In this document: piece after piece, positions 50,018 to 60,639 of the stretch
How positions within the stretch are numbered: the first letter of the stretch is position 1
Layout of the letters: each line of letters starts with the position of its first letter
Assembly: GCF_005239225.2 (NCBI RefSeq)
Contig: NC_133300.1
Coordinates: 21,131,584 to 21,195,583, forward strand
Reading direction: 5' to 3'
Source: Populus alba
Taxonomy: Eukaryota; Streptophyta; Magnoliopsida; Malpighiales; Salicaceae
DNA length: 64,000 nucleotides
Notes under the pieces: model-generated
Seen by the model: the letters and a program-made list of their open reading frames with translations, nothing else
Database searches by the model: none
Told to the model about the DNA's origin: nothing
Translations under genes and position numbers: made by a program

Positions 50018-51274
50018 CTAAGGGTCAATATTGAATTCTGGAAATTGCAATTGAATTTCTGTCAGTTCTTCCCATGTTGCGTCTTCAGGAAATGAGTTGG
50101 ACCATTGAATTAAACCAGCCACTACAGCTCTATTGTCTTTTTTAATAAGCTTCCTCTCTAGTATGGCTATTGGGTAAACCTTGACTCTACCTTTTTCCTC
50201 ATTGCCTTCGATCATGTGTAATTCCTTAACATTGCATTTGTGCCCTGGCATGAACTTGTCCCCACGCTTGAAACACTGCCCCAGTCTTCGCCTCTGTTCA
50301 TGCCTGGTCTCTGGAACTTTTTGTTTTTGCTGGTTATCATTCACCTCATTGGTTTGAAGATTACCTATCGGTCTCCCCATTTGCACCACAGCTGCTGGCA
50401 TGGGCATGAACTTGTTTTTTCTTGCCAACACATTGTTTGACTCCTCTTGCCATTTAGCTTGATCAAAAGCTATCATTAATGTCACCGGCTTTAATATCTT
50501 CAACGCAGGTTTGATATCTTCCTTTAAACCACTAATGAAGCTGGAGATATAATAAGATTCAGGAAGTAAGGAATTTAATGAATGCATTAGTGACTTTAAC
50601 TCCTCAAACCTCTCCACATATTCATCAACATCACCTTCTTGCATTAGCTTGTTAAATTCCTCTACAATGTCAGTTCTATTACCAAACCGGCTGCATATGG
50701 CTCCTGAGAATTCCTCCCAATCAATAATACCTTCCACTCCACACATGTAGCCTTCAAACCAGATCTCTGCCTTTCCCTCCAGATAAAGAGATGCTAGTTC
50801 TACCCATTGCTGAAAAGGAGTTGTGTTGAGCTTAAAAAACTTCTTGCACCTTCTCAACCAACCCCTAGGGTTATCTCCCCAAAATGTTGTCAAATCCATT
50901 CTTGTAAGGACAACATTATGCACCACTCTCTGTTGCTCCTGGCCATAAGTTTGTTTTCCCTTAGCAGGACCTTTTCCCCTTGATAGCATTCCCTCTAGAC
51001 TGCCCTTTGCTGGAGTCTGTAATATTCCTTTGGAAGTGCTTCCCAAATCTTTTCCTGTCATTTGATTAGCAAGGAACGTTTGAAATTGAATCGATAGGGC
51101 TTCAATTTGTGCACTAATCTGATCAGTCCTCCTGTTCTGTTCACCAAATTGTTCCTGCCATTTAGTTTGTTGATCGGTCAAGGATTCCTGAAATTCTTGT
51201 TGAAGGATCTGCATTCGCTCCTCCAGTTTCTTGCAGTGCTCTTCAACGTTTTTCAGCTTATGATTTTTCACCAT
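50018..51274 (-). pseudogene. Gypsy gag joined to the tail of pol (418 aa)
   Basis: Residues 1-90 are coiled-coil-like (EEHCKKLEERMQILQQEF). Residues about 120-260 match Ty3-gypsy retrotransposon gag (WLRRCKKFFKLN, ELASLYLEGKAEIWF, EFSGAICSRFG). A degenerate zinc knuckle CFKRGDKFMPGHKC follows, in which one cysteine of the usual CxxC is replaced by arginine. The last 40 residues (AGLIQWSNSFPEDATWEELT through FPEFNIDP) resemble the chromodomain-like C-terminus of chromovirus pol. Protease, RT, RNase H and integrase are missing, so an internal deletion fused gag to the pol end in frame. The open frame of 418 codons is notable for a deletion product. Confidence 0.78.
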
Positions 51275-51289
51275 AGTGTTAGATCTTAA
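51270..51289 (-). repeat. Right arm of the 20-bp inverted repeat
   Basis: Reverse complement of 49872-49891; it contains the ATG of the gag ORF. The Ogre-like element begins 26 bp further right. Confidence 0.85.
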
Positions 51290-51314
51290 CGCGTCCGTTG
51301 TTTTTTGATCGGGT

Positions 51315-53990
51315 TGTCACACCCCCACAAAAATTTTTTACAAAGGGCACGACATCGGTTGGCGATTTTCGTTGTGTTCTGATGATTTGGTTCTTTGGAG
51401 TCGCCACCTAGTATTTGGTCACTAGGAACCCTAACTGGTCTTTCAGAGATTCTAAGGCAAGGGACTGGTTGCGTAAAGGGAAGGTACTAGCACCCCTAAT
51501 ACGCCCTACCTAAGGTAAGCTGCTTGGTGTTTGGTTTGCTTTATAGTCTATGGTGTTGGTGTTTTCTAATCCCGTCAACTCGTAAATCGCAAGGATAAGA
51601 GAATAAAAGAATGAAGAAAATTTTCACGATTCTTTAAAAAAAAAAAACTACTTTTCACGACTCGTAAACCGTGGAGAAAAAAATTAAAATTAAAATTTTG
51701 AAATGTTCTCGATCGCAACCAAAACTTCTTTCAAACATGTGCGTTGATTTATTACTCCCGATAATATTTTGGATGTTCGTCCTTTTAAGGATTTCTTCAT
51801 CCAAACATTAGCGGTGAACAATAACCACAACTTCTCCTCCCAAAATAAGATTTTTATAGTTTTTGGAATATTGGCCAATACCCTTTGGAGTTTTACAAAC
51901 AGGTTGTAAAATCCACAAATGCAAGAAAATGATTTTTGTGTTTAAGAAATCTATGCGAAAACACATTTTCAAAACTTCCAATATTTTTTTTATATATAAA
52001 AAAAACATTCAAAACATGTTAGAGTATTGGCCGTATGCATGAAAACAAAACATTTTTTTTTTTAGTAAACATTTTTTTGACGAAAACCGGGTATTTTAAT
52101 ACCGAATTTGTATCTTGACAATATAAAAATACAAACCGGTATTGACCCAAAATACAATAATAAAATTACACAAAAATCACAAATTTTTTTGAAGATATTT
52201 TTTTAAACGGGCCAGACTCGACCTAAAAGGAAATTGGGCCAAAAATCAACCCAAAATAAATTAGGGCCCAATTTCTACAGGGCTGGACTCAGCCCAGCCC
52301 ACACATGGTGTGGGCTGATGTTACAACCCGAAATGAACATGGACTGGTTACTGTGCACCTGCACAGTAACCAGTTAATTAATTAGGTGGTTACTGTGCAC
52401 CTGCACAGTAACCTGTTAATTAATTAGACCTGCATAGTAACCGAAGAATTAATTAGCTGGTTACTGTGCCCCTGCACAGTAACCAACTAATTAATTTCTT
52501 ACTTGCAGAACGTGCACAGTGCACGTTCTGCATGCAAGAAGACGAATACGGATAAAGGGGAAGAGTTACCTGCGACGATGAGCTTGGGTAGAGGAGCTGA
52601 CAGTGGTGCTGGTGGTGGTTTGCTGGCGGTTGCTGACCGGAGGATGGCTGGGATGGTGGCTGGCCTTTCTTCCTTTTTCTCTGTGTTTTTGTTCTACTCT
52701 GTTCTCCTCTGCTTCTCCTTTCTTCTTCTGCTTCTCACACTGCTCTTCCCTCTCACGGTGATTCTGCTATTTTTTGGCAGCGTTGATGGTGGTGGTGGTG
52801 ATGGAGAGGAAGCCGGTGATGCCTCAAGTGGTTATGACGGTGACAGTGGCTGGGAAGCCTAAGGACAACGGTTGTTTCCTTCTTCTTCTTCCCCGTGCAG
52901 AGGAGCAGGTGCTGCCTTTTCTTCAATGGTGCTCTCCTCGTTTGAAACTTCACTCTCCTTTTAGTTTAAAAAATATAACTCTCTCCCCTCTGTTCGGTCT
53001 CTCCTCTCTCTCCTCCCTTCGGGTTCTTTGTTTTTTCTTTGGGTTCTTTTTTTTCTTTTCTCTCTTCCTCCCCGGTTCCTCTCTATTTATAAGGAAAAAA
53101 GGGACCGGCGTGCCTTTTGTTAGTGCGCCTTCAATCACGCAACGGCTGGTCGGCCATTGATGCTTTCGGTGGTGGTGGTGGGGGCGAGGAGAGAGAGGCG
53201 GGAAGGTTTTCAAATTTTTCATCTTCTGTTGCTGGTAAACCGGGGGAAAGAAGAAGATGAACAGTGCCGTTCAAAACGACACCGTTCTAGTCTTTTTTTT
53301 TTTTTTTTTTTTATATATGAAACGGCGTCGTTTTGGATAAAACGCGCCGTTTCATTTAAATGGCCAAACTTCAAATCAGTCCTTCAAATTCGGTCTCCGC
53401 CCCTCTTGTTGGCCGCATTTTTCACTTTGGTCCTTGGCCTCTGATTTATGCAATTGAGTCCTCAATTGATTAATAAACTTTCAATTTCTTCAATTAGGCC
53501 CCTGAACCGAATAATTGCAGCCCCTCCATTTACGCGCCTCTTCCAATTTGGTCCCTGGTTTCGGATTTTCTTAATTAAGTCCCTAATTGGCCATTAAACT
53601 TCAATATTTATGCAATTAAGCCCCTGATTTGACTTAATAAAATCCTAAAAATTATAATTTGGCCCCAGAACTTAAATTTCTTCAATTTAAAGCCCAAATT
53701 GACTTAAAAATCAATTTTTCTTGCAATCAAATCCCCTGTAAATCCAATAAAAATCAATTAAACCCATAAACATCCAAATTTGGGCTTCTCTCCTAAAAAT
53801 TCAAAATTTCCTTCTCAATAGGGTTCTCATCCTTCAAGAATATATTGTCAAGAATCCAATCTTTGTATCTTTATACTCCTTGACCAATTTTCTGACCATT
53901 TTCCGAGCGCTTCTGCCTCTTGTCATTTTTCTAGCCTTCTTTGGCTATTTATTTTATTTTTTTGCGGGGACCCAAAAATGGGTTACAACA
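51315..53990 (-). repeat. 3' LTR of the Ogre-like element (about 2.68 kb)
   Basis: The left boundary TGTCACACCCCC is fixed by the matching start of the other LTR at 62445. The right boundary is inferred: on the minus strand TGTTGTAACCC follows a purine tract (AAAGAGGGGGCATC) and mirrors the TGTCACACCCC end. A minus-strand TATA box TTATAAATAG at 53083-53092 would start transcription shortly to its left. The plus-strand ORFs 52503-53444 inside it are low-complexity and unlikely to be genes. Confidence 0.75.
52344..52531. repeat. Cluster of near-perfect palindromes in the LTR
   Basis: Four hairpins separated by TTAATTAATTA spacers: 52344-52373 (14-bp arms CTGGTTACTGTGCA, 2-nt loop), 52388-52413 (12-bp arms), 52459-52484 (11-bp arms) and 52505-52531 (13-bp arms GCAGAACGTGCAC, 1-nt loop). 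A half unit lies at about 52428-52441. The other LTR keeps the cluster at about 63478-63665. Confidence 0.9.
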
Positions 53991-55700
53991 GATGCCCCCT
54001 CTTTATAGAGCTTACGGAGCGAAGGCTTTGCGCAGTAAGTTTTATAAAGATAGTCCCAACTAAACTCCCGAAAACTGATCTAGTCGAAGCTTGATCGATC
54101 TGAAACTCTTTCTTTACAACAATCCTCTTCGGCCCTCGGAATCCCATCTGGCAATTCCCTTCAACGAAAATGAAATATGTGGGTCCCTTCTGGCGACCCT
54201 TTTTTGACAAATATCGAAATGTGAGATCCCCTTTTGGCGATCTCCTTTAATCAAACTTAGAATCCCATTTAGGGTTCCTATTAACAAACATGAAGTACGA
54301 GGTCCCATCCGGCGACCTCCCAAAATAGTGAAACACGAAATCCCTTCTGGTGAATTCAAACAACCTAGAATCCCATCTGGCGATTCCTTTTAACCAACCA
54401 AAAGTGTGAGGTCCCATCTGGCGACCTCCACAATAGTGAAACACGAGATCCCTTCTGGCGATCTCAAACAACCTGGAATCCCATCTGGCGATTCCTTTTA
54501 ACCAACATGAAGTGCGAGGTCCCATCTGGCGACCTCCACAATAGTGAAACACGAGATCCCTTCTGGCGATCTCAAGCAGCCTGGAATCCCATCTGGCGAT
54601 TCCTTTTAACCAACGTGAAGTGTGAGGTCCCATCTGGCGACCTCCATAATAGTGAAACATGAGATCCCTTCTGGCGATCTCAAGCAACCTGGAATCCCAT
54701 CTGGCGATTCCTTTTAACCAACAAAGTGTGAGGTCCCATCTGACGACCTCCACAATAGTGAAACACGAGATCCCTTCTGGCGATCTCAAGCAACCTGGAA
54801 TCCCATCTGGCAATTCCTTTTAACCAACATGAAATACAAGATCCCATCTGGCGACCTCCAAATAGTGAAACACGAGATCCCTTCTGGCGATCTCAAACAA
54901 CATGGAATCCCATCTGGCGATTCCCTTTTATTCAAAGCTGAAATATGGTCCCTTCTGGCGATCTTCATCGAAAAAACGAGATCCCTTCTTGCGATCTCTT
55001 TTAACCAAACAACTTGGAATCTCATCTGACGATTCCCTTTTACCAATTGCTATCGATGTCGTTCTTCCTGCTGGCAGGGTCTGAAAGATATTATCTTCTC
55101 TTCTTTCTGTTCTAGACTCAACTCAATGATTCTTTCTTCGTCCATAATCTCGTTGGAATGCACTAAGATCTCCTCCTGTAACGATAAAAAAACATACGTG
55201 CAATGACTTTATGATTAGATGCAATGCATGCATTCGTACCTGGTTTTGAAACATAGGCCCCCATCCTCTTTTCTAGTTCATGAGACTTCCTCGTAACATG
55301 AGCGTGCTTTTGAAGTCGTATGCCGGATTCATCTCTCGTGTTGCCTTTTTTCTTATCATATTCTTGGAGAAAAAGTATTTGACTTTCCTCAAGTAGCCCT
55401 TTTCTCAAAATGTAAGACTTGTTCTTGCTTTTATGTCATTGCTTTTGTCAAATGCTTTAGCTTGGTTTTCAAATCTATAGGCTTCCGTATAAAACATCTT
55501 GTATTGCCCCCAGTGTAGAGGTGTGATCCTAGTTTGAGCTTTTATATAGAGAAGAAATTCATTCAGTCGATGCTAAACTTTTTAAATGAGTGAGGAGATG
55601 CACTGTTGGGATTAATGCAAAAAAGATTGTTGTGAGATCAATGCACAAAAAGGAAAGAAATCAATGGCCAAACTTTGCTTTATTAATTTAGGGAACTACA
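53991..55700 (-). other. 3' untranslated region of the Ogre-like element
   Basis: Lies between the pol stop (55701) and the inferred 3' LTR. It is largely filled by the hairpin tandem array. Tandem repeats in this position are known for Ogre-type elements. Beyond the array (55080-55700) I see no feature. Confidence 0.65.
54138..55036. repeat. Tandem array of about 24 co-varying hairpins (107-bp triplet period)
   Basis: The main period is 106-108 bp, with units starting near 54367, 54475, 54583, 54691, 54797 and 54904. Each unit has three hairpin words with loop CCATCTGGC or CCTTCTGGC but different stems: GGAATC/GATTCC, GAGGTC/GACCTC and GAGATC/GATCTC. Diverged units flank the core. The minus-strand ORFs across it (54247-54813, 54786-55046) arise because the period is near a multiple of three, and I do not regard them as genes. 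Confidence 0.9.
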
Positions 55701-58700
55701 TCAAGCGTAATATCTTTTTACAGAGTCAGAATTCACAGGCCGAGCTAGATCTTCTCCATCCATTCTAGCTAACTTCAACGCTCCTCCTGAGAATGCCTTT
55801 GTTACTACATAAGGACCCTCATAATTTGGTGCCCATTTGCTTCGATCATCTCCTGGTAATGACAATATTTTCTTCAATACTAGATCCCCTTCTTGAAACA
55901 TACGCGGTCTAACATTCTTATCATGCGCCTTAGCCATTCGTTTCTGGTAAAGTTGGTGATGACATATTGCGGCCATCCTCTTCTCACTGATCAAGTTCAA
56001 TTGCTCGTATCTCACTCTGGCCCACTCGGCCTCTTCTATCTCAGAATCTATTAACACTCTTAACGATGGGATTTCCACTTCCAAAGGCATTACTGCCTCC
56101 ATACCGTATACCAAAGAATATGGGGTAGTCCCTGTTGAGGTTCGAACTGCGGTGCGATATGCATGAAGGGCAAATGGTAACATCTCATGCCAATCCTTAT
56201 AGGTGACTACCATCTTCTGAACAATCTTTTTGACATTCTTGTTAGCAGCTTCTACCGCCCCATTCATCTTTGGTCTATATGGCGAAGAATTGGAATGCTT
56301 GATTTTCCATTTAGTGCAGAGCTCTATTATCATCTTGCCGTTGAAATTCTGGGCATTATCAGTTATAATCTGTTCTGGGGGACCATACCGACATATCAAA
56401 TCTCTCTCAATAAATTTCTTCACCACTTTTTGTGTCACATGAGCAAATGACCCGGCTTCTACCCATTTTGTGAAGTAGTCAATAGCTACGAGGATAAATC
56501 TATGACCATTGCTCGCTTTTGGGTTTACAGGTCCAATCACATCAATTCCCCACATTGCGAAAGGCCATGGAGATGTTAAGTTAAACAGAGGAGCTGGTGG
56601 CATATTGACCTTATCACTGTAAATTTGACATTTGTGACATTTTCTGACATAGTCGATACAATCTTTTTCTAGTGTCATCCAAAAATAACCAGCCCTTTGG
56701 ATTTTCCTTGCCATCATGTGCCCGCTAGCATGGGTTGAGCAAATCCCCTCATGGACCTCTCTTAATGCCTTTCTAGCATCTGCCTCATCCAAACACCTTA
56801 ACAGGGTACCATCAAATGATCTTTTATATAAAATCTCTCCATCTAAATAGAAGTCTATAGCCAACCTTCTCAAGGTTTTCTTATCCGTGTTAGAAGCTCC
56901 CACCGGATATTCCTGATTCTGCACAAGATTCTTGATATCGTAATACCAAGGTTGTCCGTCCATCTCTCCTTCAACTAAACAACAGTGCGCTGGATCATTT
57001 CTAATATTAATGTGTACTGGTTGTACCTTGCACTTGAGGTCAATGGTAGTCATAGCAGCTAGTGTGGCCAAAGCATCCGCAAAATGGTTCCCCTCCCTTC
57101 CTAGATGGGTGAATCTAATTTCTTCAAATTCCTTTGCTAGCATAGATAGGTATTCCTGGTACGGCCTCAACTTTTCCTCTTTGGTTTGCCATTCCCCTTT
57201 GACCTGGCAGATGATCAACATTGAATCCCCATATACATCTATCTTCTTTATCTTTAACTCCAATGCCGCTTCTAAACCGAGTATACAAGCTTCGTACTCA
57301 GCTGTATTGTTGGTGCATTCAAAATGTAGTTTGACCGAAACTGGGTATTGTTTCTTATTAGGAGAGATTATTACCGCCCCTGCCCCGTTACCATGTACAT
57401 TTACTGCCCCGTCAAAAAACATGGTCCACCAATCTGTCTTCTCTTCTTCCTTTTCTATTGACGATATATCTTCATCAGGGAAATCAAAATCCAAAGGCTC
57501 GTAATCTTCAACAGCATTATCGGCCAAATGGTCTGCAATGGCACTCCCTTTTACGGCTTTCCTTGTCATGTACACTATGTCATATTCTGCTAATAAAACC
57601 TGCCACCTTGCAATTCGACTTGAGAGAAAAGGCTTATTACAAATATACCTCAGGGGATCCAATTTTGAAATCAACCAAGTGGTATAGTATAACATGTAAT
57701 GTCGCAACCTCTTTGCCGCCCACACCAATGCACAACACAGCTTTTCTATCTCCGTGTATCTGGACTCACATTCAGTGAATTTCTTACTCAAGTAATAAAT
57801 AGCTCTTTCCTTCCTTCCGGTTTCATCATGTTGACCTAATACACATCCCATGGCTACTTCAGTTACGGTTAGATATAATACTAGAGGTTTCCCTGATACA
57901 GGAGGCACCAGTAGAGGTGGATTTTGCTTGATTTTATTGAACGCCTCCTCACACTCCTCATTCCAGGTTCCAGGGTTCTTTTTCCTTAGTAGTCGGAATA
58001 TAGGCTCGCATGTTGTTGTTAGCTGAGCTATAAATCGAGCAATGTAATTCAACCTTCCTAAGAATCCTCTTACTTCTTTCTCCGTCTTAGGGGATGACAT
58101 AGCTTGAATGGCCCTTACTTTGTCTGGATCCACCTCTATACCTCTATCGCTTACCACAAATCCCAACAGCTTGCCCGACTTAACTCCGAATGAACATTTT
58201 GCAGGATTAAGCCTTAGTTCATACTTCCTCAACCTCTCAAATAACTTCCTCAAAACTTCCACATGATCCTGTCCCTTTTTAGACTTGGCAATCATATCAT
58301 CTACATACACCTCAATTTCTTTATGCATCATGTCGTGGAATAGAGTCACCATTGCTCTTTGATATGTGGCACCTGCGTTCTTTAACCCAAATGGCATGAC
58401 CTTGTAGCAGTAGGTTCCCCAAGGTGTGACGAAAGTTTTTTTCGCCTTATCCTCGGGAGCCATTTTTATTTGATTGTATCCTGAAAAACCGTCCATAAAG
58501 GAATAAGTGGAACTTCGGGCAGCGTTATCCACTAAAACATCTATGTGTGGTAGAGGAAAATCATCCTTAGGACTAGCTCTATTCAAATTCCGAAAATCTA
58601 CACAAACTCTAATCTTCCCTTCCTTCTTAGGCACCACAACAATGTTAGATACCCATTGCGGATATCTAACTACTTCTAGAAAGCCAGCATCCCATTGCTT

Positions 58701-59142
58701 TTCGAGTTCTGCCTTGACCTTGATCCAGACGTCCGGGTGGGCCCTCCTCAGTTTCTGCTTGACTGGCTTATACCCTTCTTCCAACGGTATCTTGTGTTCT
58801 ACAATACTTGTATCCAAACCGGGCATATCTTCATATGACCAAGCAAAGACATCCGAATATTCTTGTAATAGGGTGATCAGTTTTATCCTTTGTTCAAAAG
58901 TAATTAAGGTACCTATTTTCAACTCTTTCCTGAGCTGACCATTGCCCACATTGATAGTTTCGAGTTCCTCGGTGGCAGGCTTCCAAGTCTGTTCCTGTTG
59001 TTCTACTAGCCTGGTGAATTCACTGATATTGCTTTCATCCCACTCTTCTTCTTCCATAGATATTTCATGCTCGTTCAAGTTTGGCCATTTATTCTTGATG
59101 CTAGATGTATGTGATGTTGTAAGAGATCCGCTTTCAGGATTC
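55701..59142 (-). CDS. Ogre-like pol: RT, RNase H, second RNase H, integrase
   Basis: Open frame of more than 1140 residues with no breaks. The exon probably begins at 59142, after the CTTTCAG acceptor; the ORF itself extends to 59174. Counting from the ORF's first Met, RT motifs are CVDFRNLNRASPKDDFPLPH (about 190-210), MPFGLKNAGATYQRAM and VYVDDM (about 290). RNase H and its connection follow. A second, archaeal-type RNase H spans about 583-708 with acidic residues in FFDGA, AEYEA, YGDS and HFADAL. Integrase shows the H...H and CHKC zinc pattern, then GIDVIGPV, ITDNAQNF and NGAVEAANKN (D, D, E). It ends SVKRYYA. All key catalytic motifs look intact, so this element could supply enzymes even though it lacks gag. 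Confidence 0.92.
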
Positions 59143-59354
59143 CTGAAAGCGGGAAGTGCTTGGTGTAAATGCATATATAAATAATCAATTTTTGAAAAAA
59201 GTGCATGATCTCACATTTATTCAAAGGGAAAAGGTGGGCTCCATGACAAACATAGAATCTAGCTGACATCATGAGCCTCGATTGTCAACTAGAGAAAATA
59301 AAGCAAGCATAAGCAAATGACAAAAACATTCTAAGGCAAACAAAGTTGGTTTAC
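59143..59354 (-). other. Candidate intron between protease and RT regions (212 nt)
   Basis: The donor GTAAAC at 59354 follows ...FKM and the acceptor CTTTCAG ends at 59143. Joining them keeps the frame into NPESGSL of pol. An intron at this position is a known trait of Ogre elements. The acceptor lies inside a perfect palindrome CTTTCAGGATTCCTGAAAG (59131-59149). Confidence 0.6.
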
Positions 59355-59854
59355 ATTTTGAAAACCATTGGAGCTTCTTGGGTCACCCAATTCTGGAACT
59401 TTTCGCCTTGAGCCAACTTGCGCACACAGGTCTTGGCGGAGACTTCTTCTAGTGTATGGATAGTCAGTTGTGGCAGCACTTCATCTTCTTTTCCTGCTAT
59501 TTCTTTCGCATCACCTTTTTCCTTCTCCTTCCCCTCCAAGGTGTTTATGCTCATATTTGCCAGCTCTAGACCCAGGCTTTCAGCTCCCTTATCATGTTGC
59601 ACTATGTATGCAGCTCTTGGGAATGATACGCTAAGGGGAGGGATTTCCAGCTGTTCTTCTTCAAGATCTCTTCCTTTAATTCTAGCCATCCTTCTTGTCC
59701 TTCTCCGATCAGCAGCCCAACGATAATCCTCTTGGTTAGGTTGATATCCTAGCCCAAATCTTTGATCAGCCTTTCTCTTCCTTGTCGGATTAGCCCCTTC
59801 TGGTATTCCGCAAGCGAGGTTATATCGAAGTGGGACCCCACGGTTCAAAAACAT
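59355..59854 (-). CDS. Ogre-like region between protease and intron
   Basis: Continues the gag-pro reading region with KRKADQRFGLGYQPNQEDYR, a motif found after the protease in Ogre-type polyproteins. It then runs through an acidic and lysine-rich linker to FKM at the donor. It is in a different frame from the protease ORF, so a small indel near 59850 separates them. Confidence 0.6.
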
Positions 59855-60639
59855 AGACTTGCCATCCTTGCCGCTTCTGAGATCCTTGGTCTTCTTAACA
59901 CGGTGTTCTCTGGTACCCAGTCAGCGTTCACGATCTCAAAAGCATGGATATTGTTATCCTTGCAATCCTCCGCTTCGATGAAAGGCACAGCCACATTCTT
60001 TGTCATGGCTATTGCCTCCTCAGCCCTGACGGTTACTAACATCCCATTCATGATGTACTTCAAACATTGGTGTAATGATGAAGCTACTGCCCCCGCTGCG
60101 TGGATCCAAGGTCTTCCCAACAACATACTATAGGAAGGGTGAATATCCATAACCTGAAGTGTCACTAAGAACATTTGCGGTCCCACATATAGCTCCACTT
60201 CTAAAGTCCCAAGTATTGGCCTAGGTGAGCCATCATATGCTCTGGCCATCATAGTACTTGGCTTCATATGAGATTCATCAATCGGCATTTCCTCCAGAAT
60301 GTGCTTTGGCAATACGTTCAAGGCCGAGCCATTATCGACGAGCACCTTCCCTACGAGGCAGTCTTTGCACCTAACCGTGATGTATAAAGGCTTGTTGTGT
60401 CCGGTACCTTCAGCATCAAGCTCATCAGATGTGAAGTAGAGATAATTAGTTGCATGGATCCTCCCCACTAAATGCTCCATAGTTTTATGTTCAATGTCTT
60501 GGGGTACATACACCTCATTCAATACCTTTTGCAAGGCATTTCGATGGGGCTCAGAGCTGAGTATCAAGGACATAAGGGAGATCCGAGCTGGAGTCTTTTT
60601 TAGTTGATCCACTATGCAATATTCGCTATGCTTGATCAA
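59845..60639 (-). CDS. Ogre-like aspartic protease region
   Basis: 264 codons. The N-terminal part (YCIVDQLKKTPARISLMSLI, HRNALQKVLNEVYVP) is the conserved linker that normally follows gag in Ogre elements. The protease motif is VLVDNGSALNVLP, with the active-site D in DNGS, and the second half includes LLGRPWIHAAGAV. It has no proper start codon and overlaps the end of ORF1 by 14 nt in another frame. It ends at a stop just after SEAARMAS, where relatives continue, so it is damaged. Confidence 0.75.
   Translation of the reverse strand: MIKHSEYCIVDQLKKTPARISLMSLILSSEPHRNALQKVLNEVYVPQDIEHKTMEHLVGRIHATNYLYFTSDELDAEGTGHNKPLYITVRCKDCLVGKVLVDNGSALNVLPKHILEEMPIDESHMKPSTMMARAYDGSPRPILGTLEVELYVGPQMFLVTLQVMDIHPSYSMLLGRPWIHAAGAVASSLHQCLKYIMNGMLVTVRAEEAIAMTKNVAVPFIEAEDCKDNNIHAFEIVNADWVPENTVLRRPRISEAARMASLCF

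Noticed and set aside
52503..53160. Plus-strand ORFs with hydrophobic and glycine-rich runs
   Set aside because: They lie inside both LTR copies of the Ogre-like element on the strand opposite to its transcription and have no recognisable domain.
54247..54813. 188-codon minus-strand ORF with repeating GIARWDS / EIARRDL words
   Set aside because: It exists because the hairpin array has a period near a multiple of three. The words translate the hairpin stems and loop, and there is no start context or domain.
55241..55265. Alternative right end of the 3' LTR at 55253 (TGTTTC after a GGATGGGGGCC purine tract)
   Set aside because: The boundary at 53990 has a better purine tract and mirrors the other LTR end. 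The 55253 choice would place the tandem array inside the LTR; the window ends too early to test it on the second LTR.
55163..55408. 81-codon minus-strand ORF before the hairpin array
   Set aside because: No domain, weak composition and no homologous copy to compare; most likely chance within the 3' UTR.
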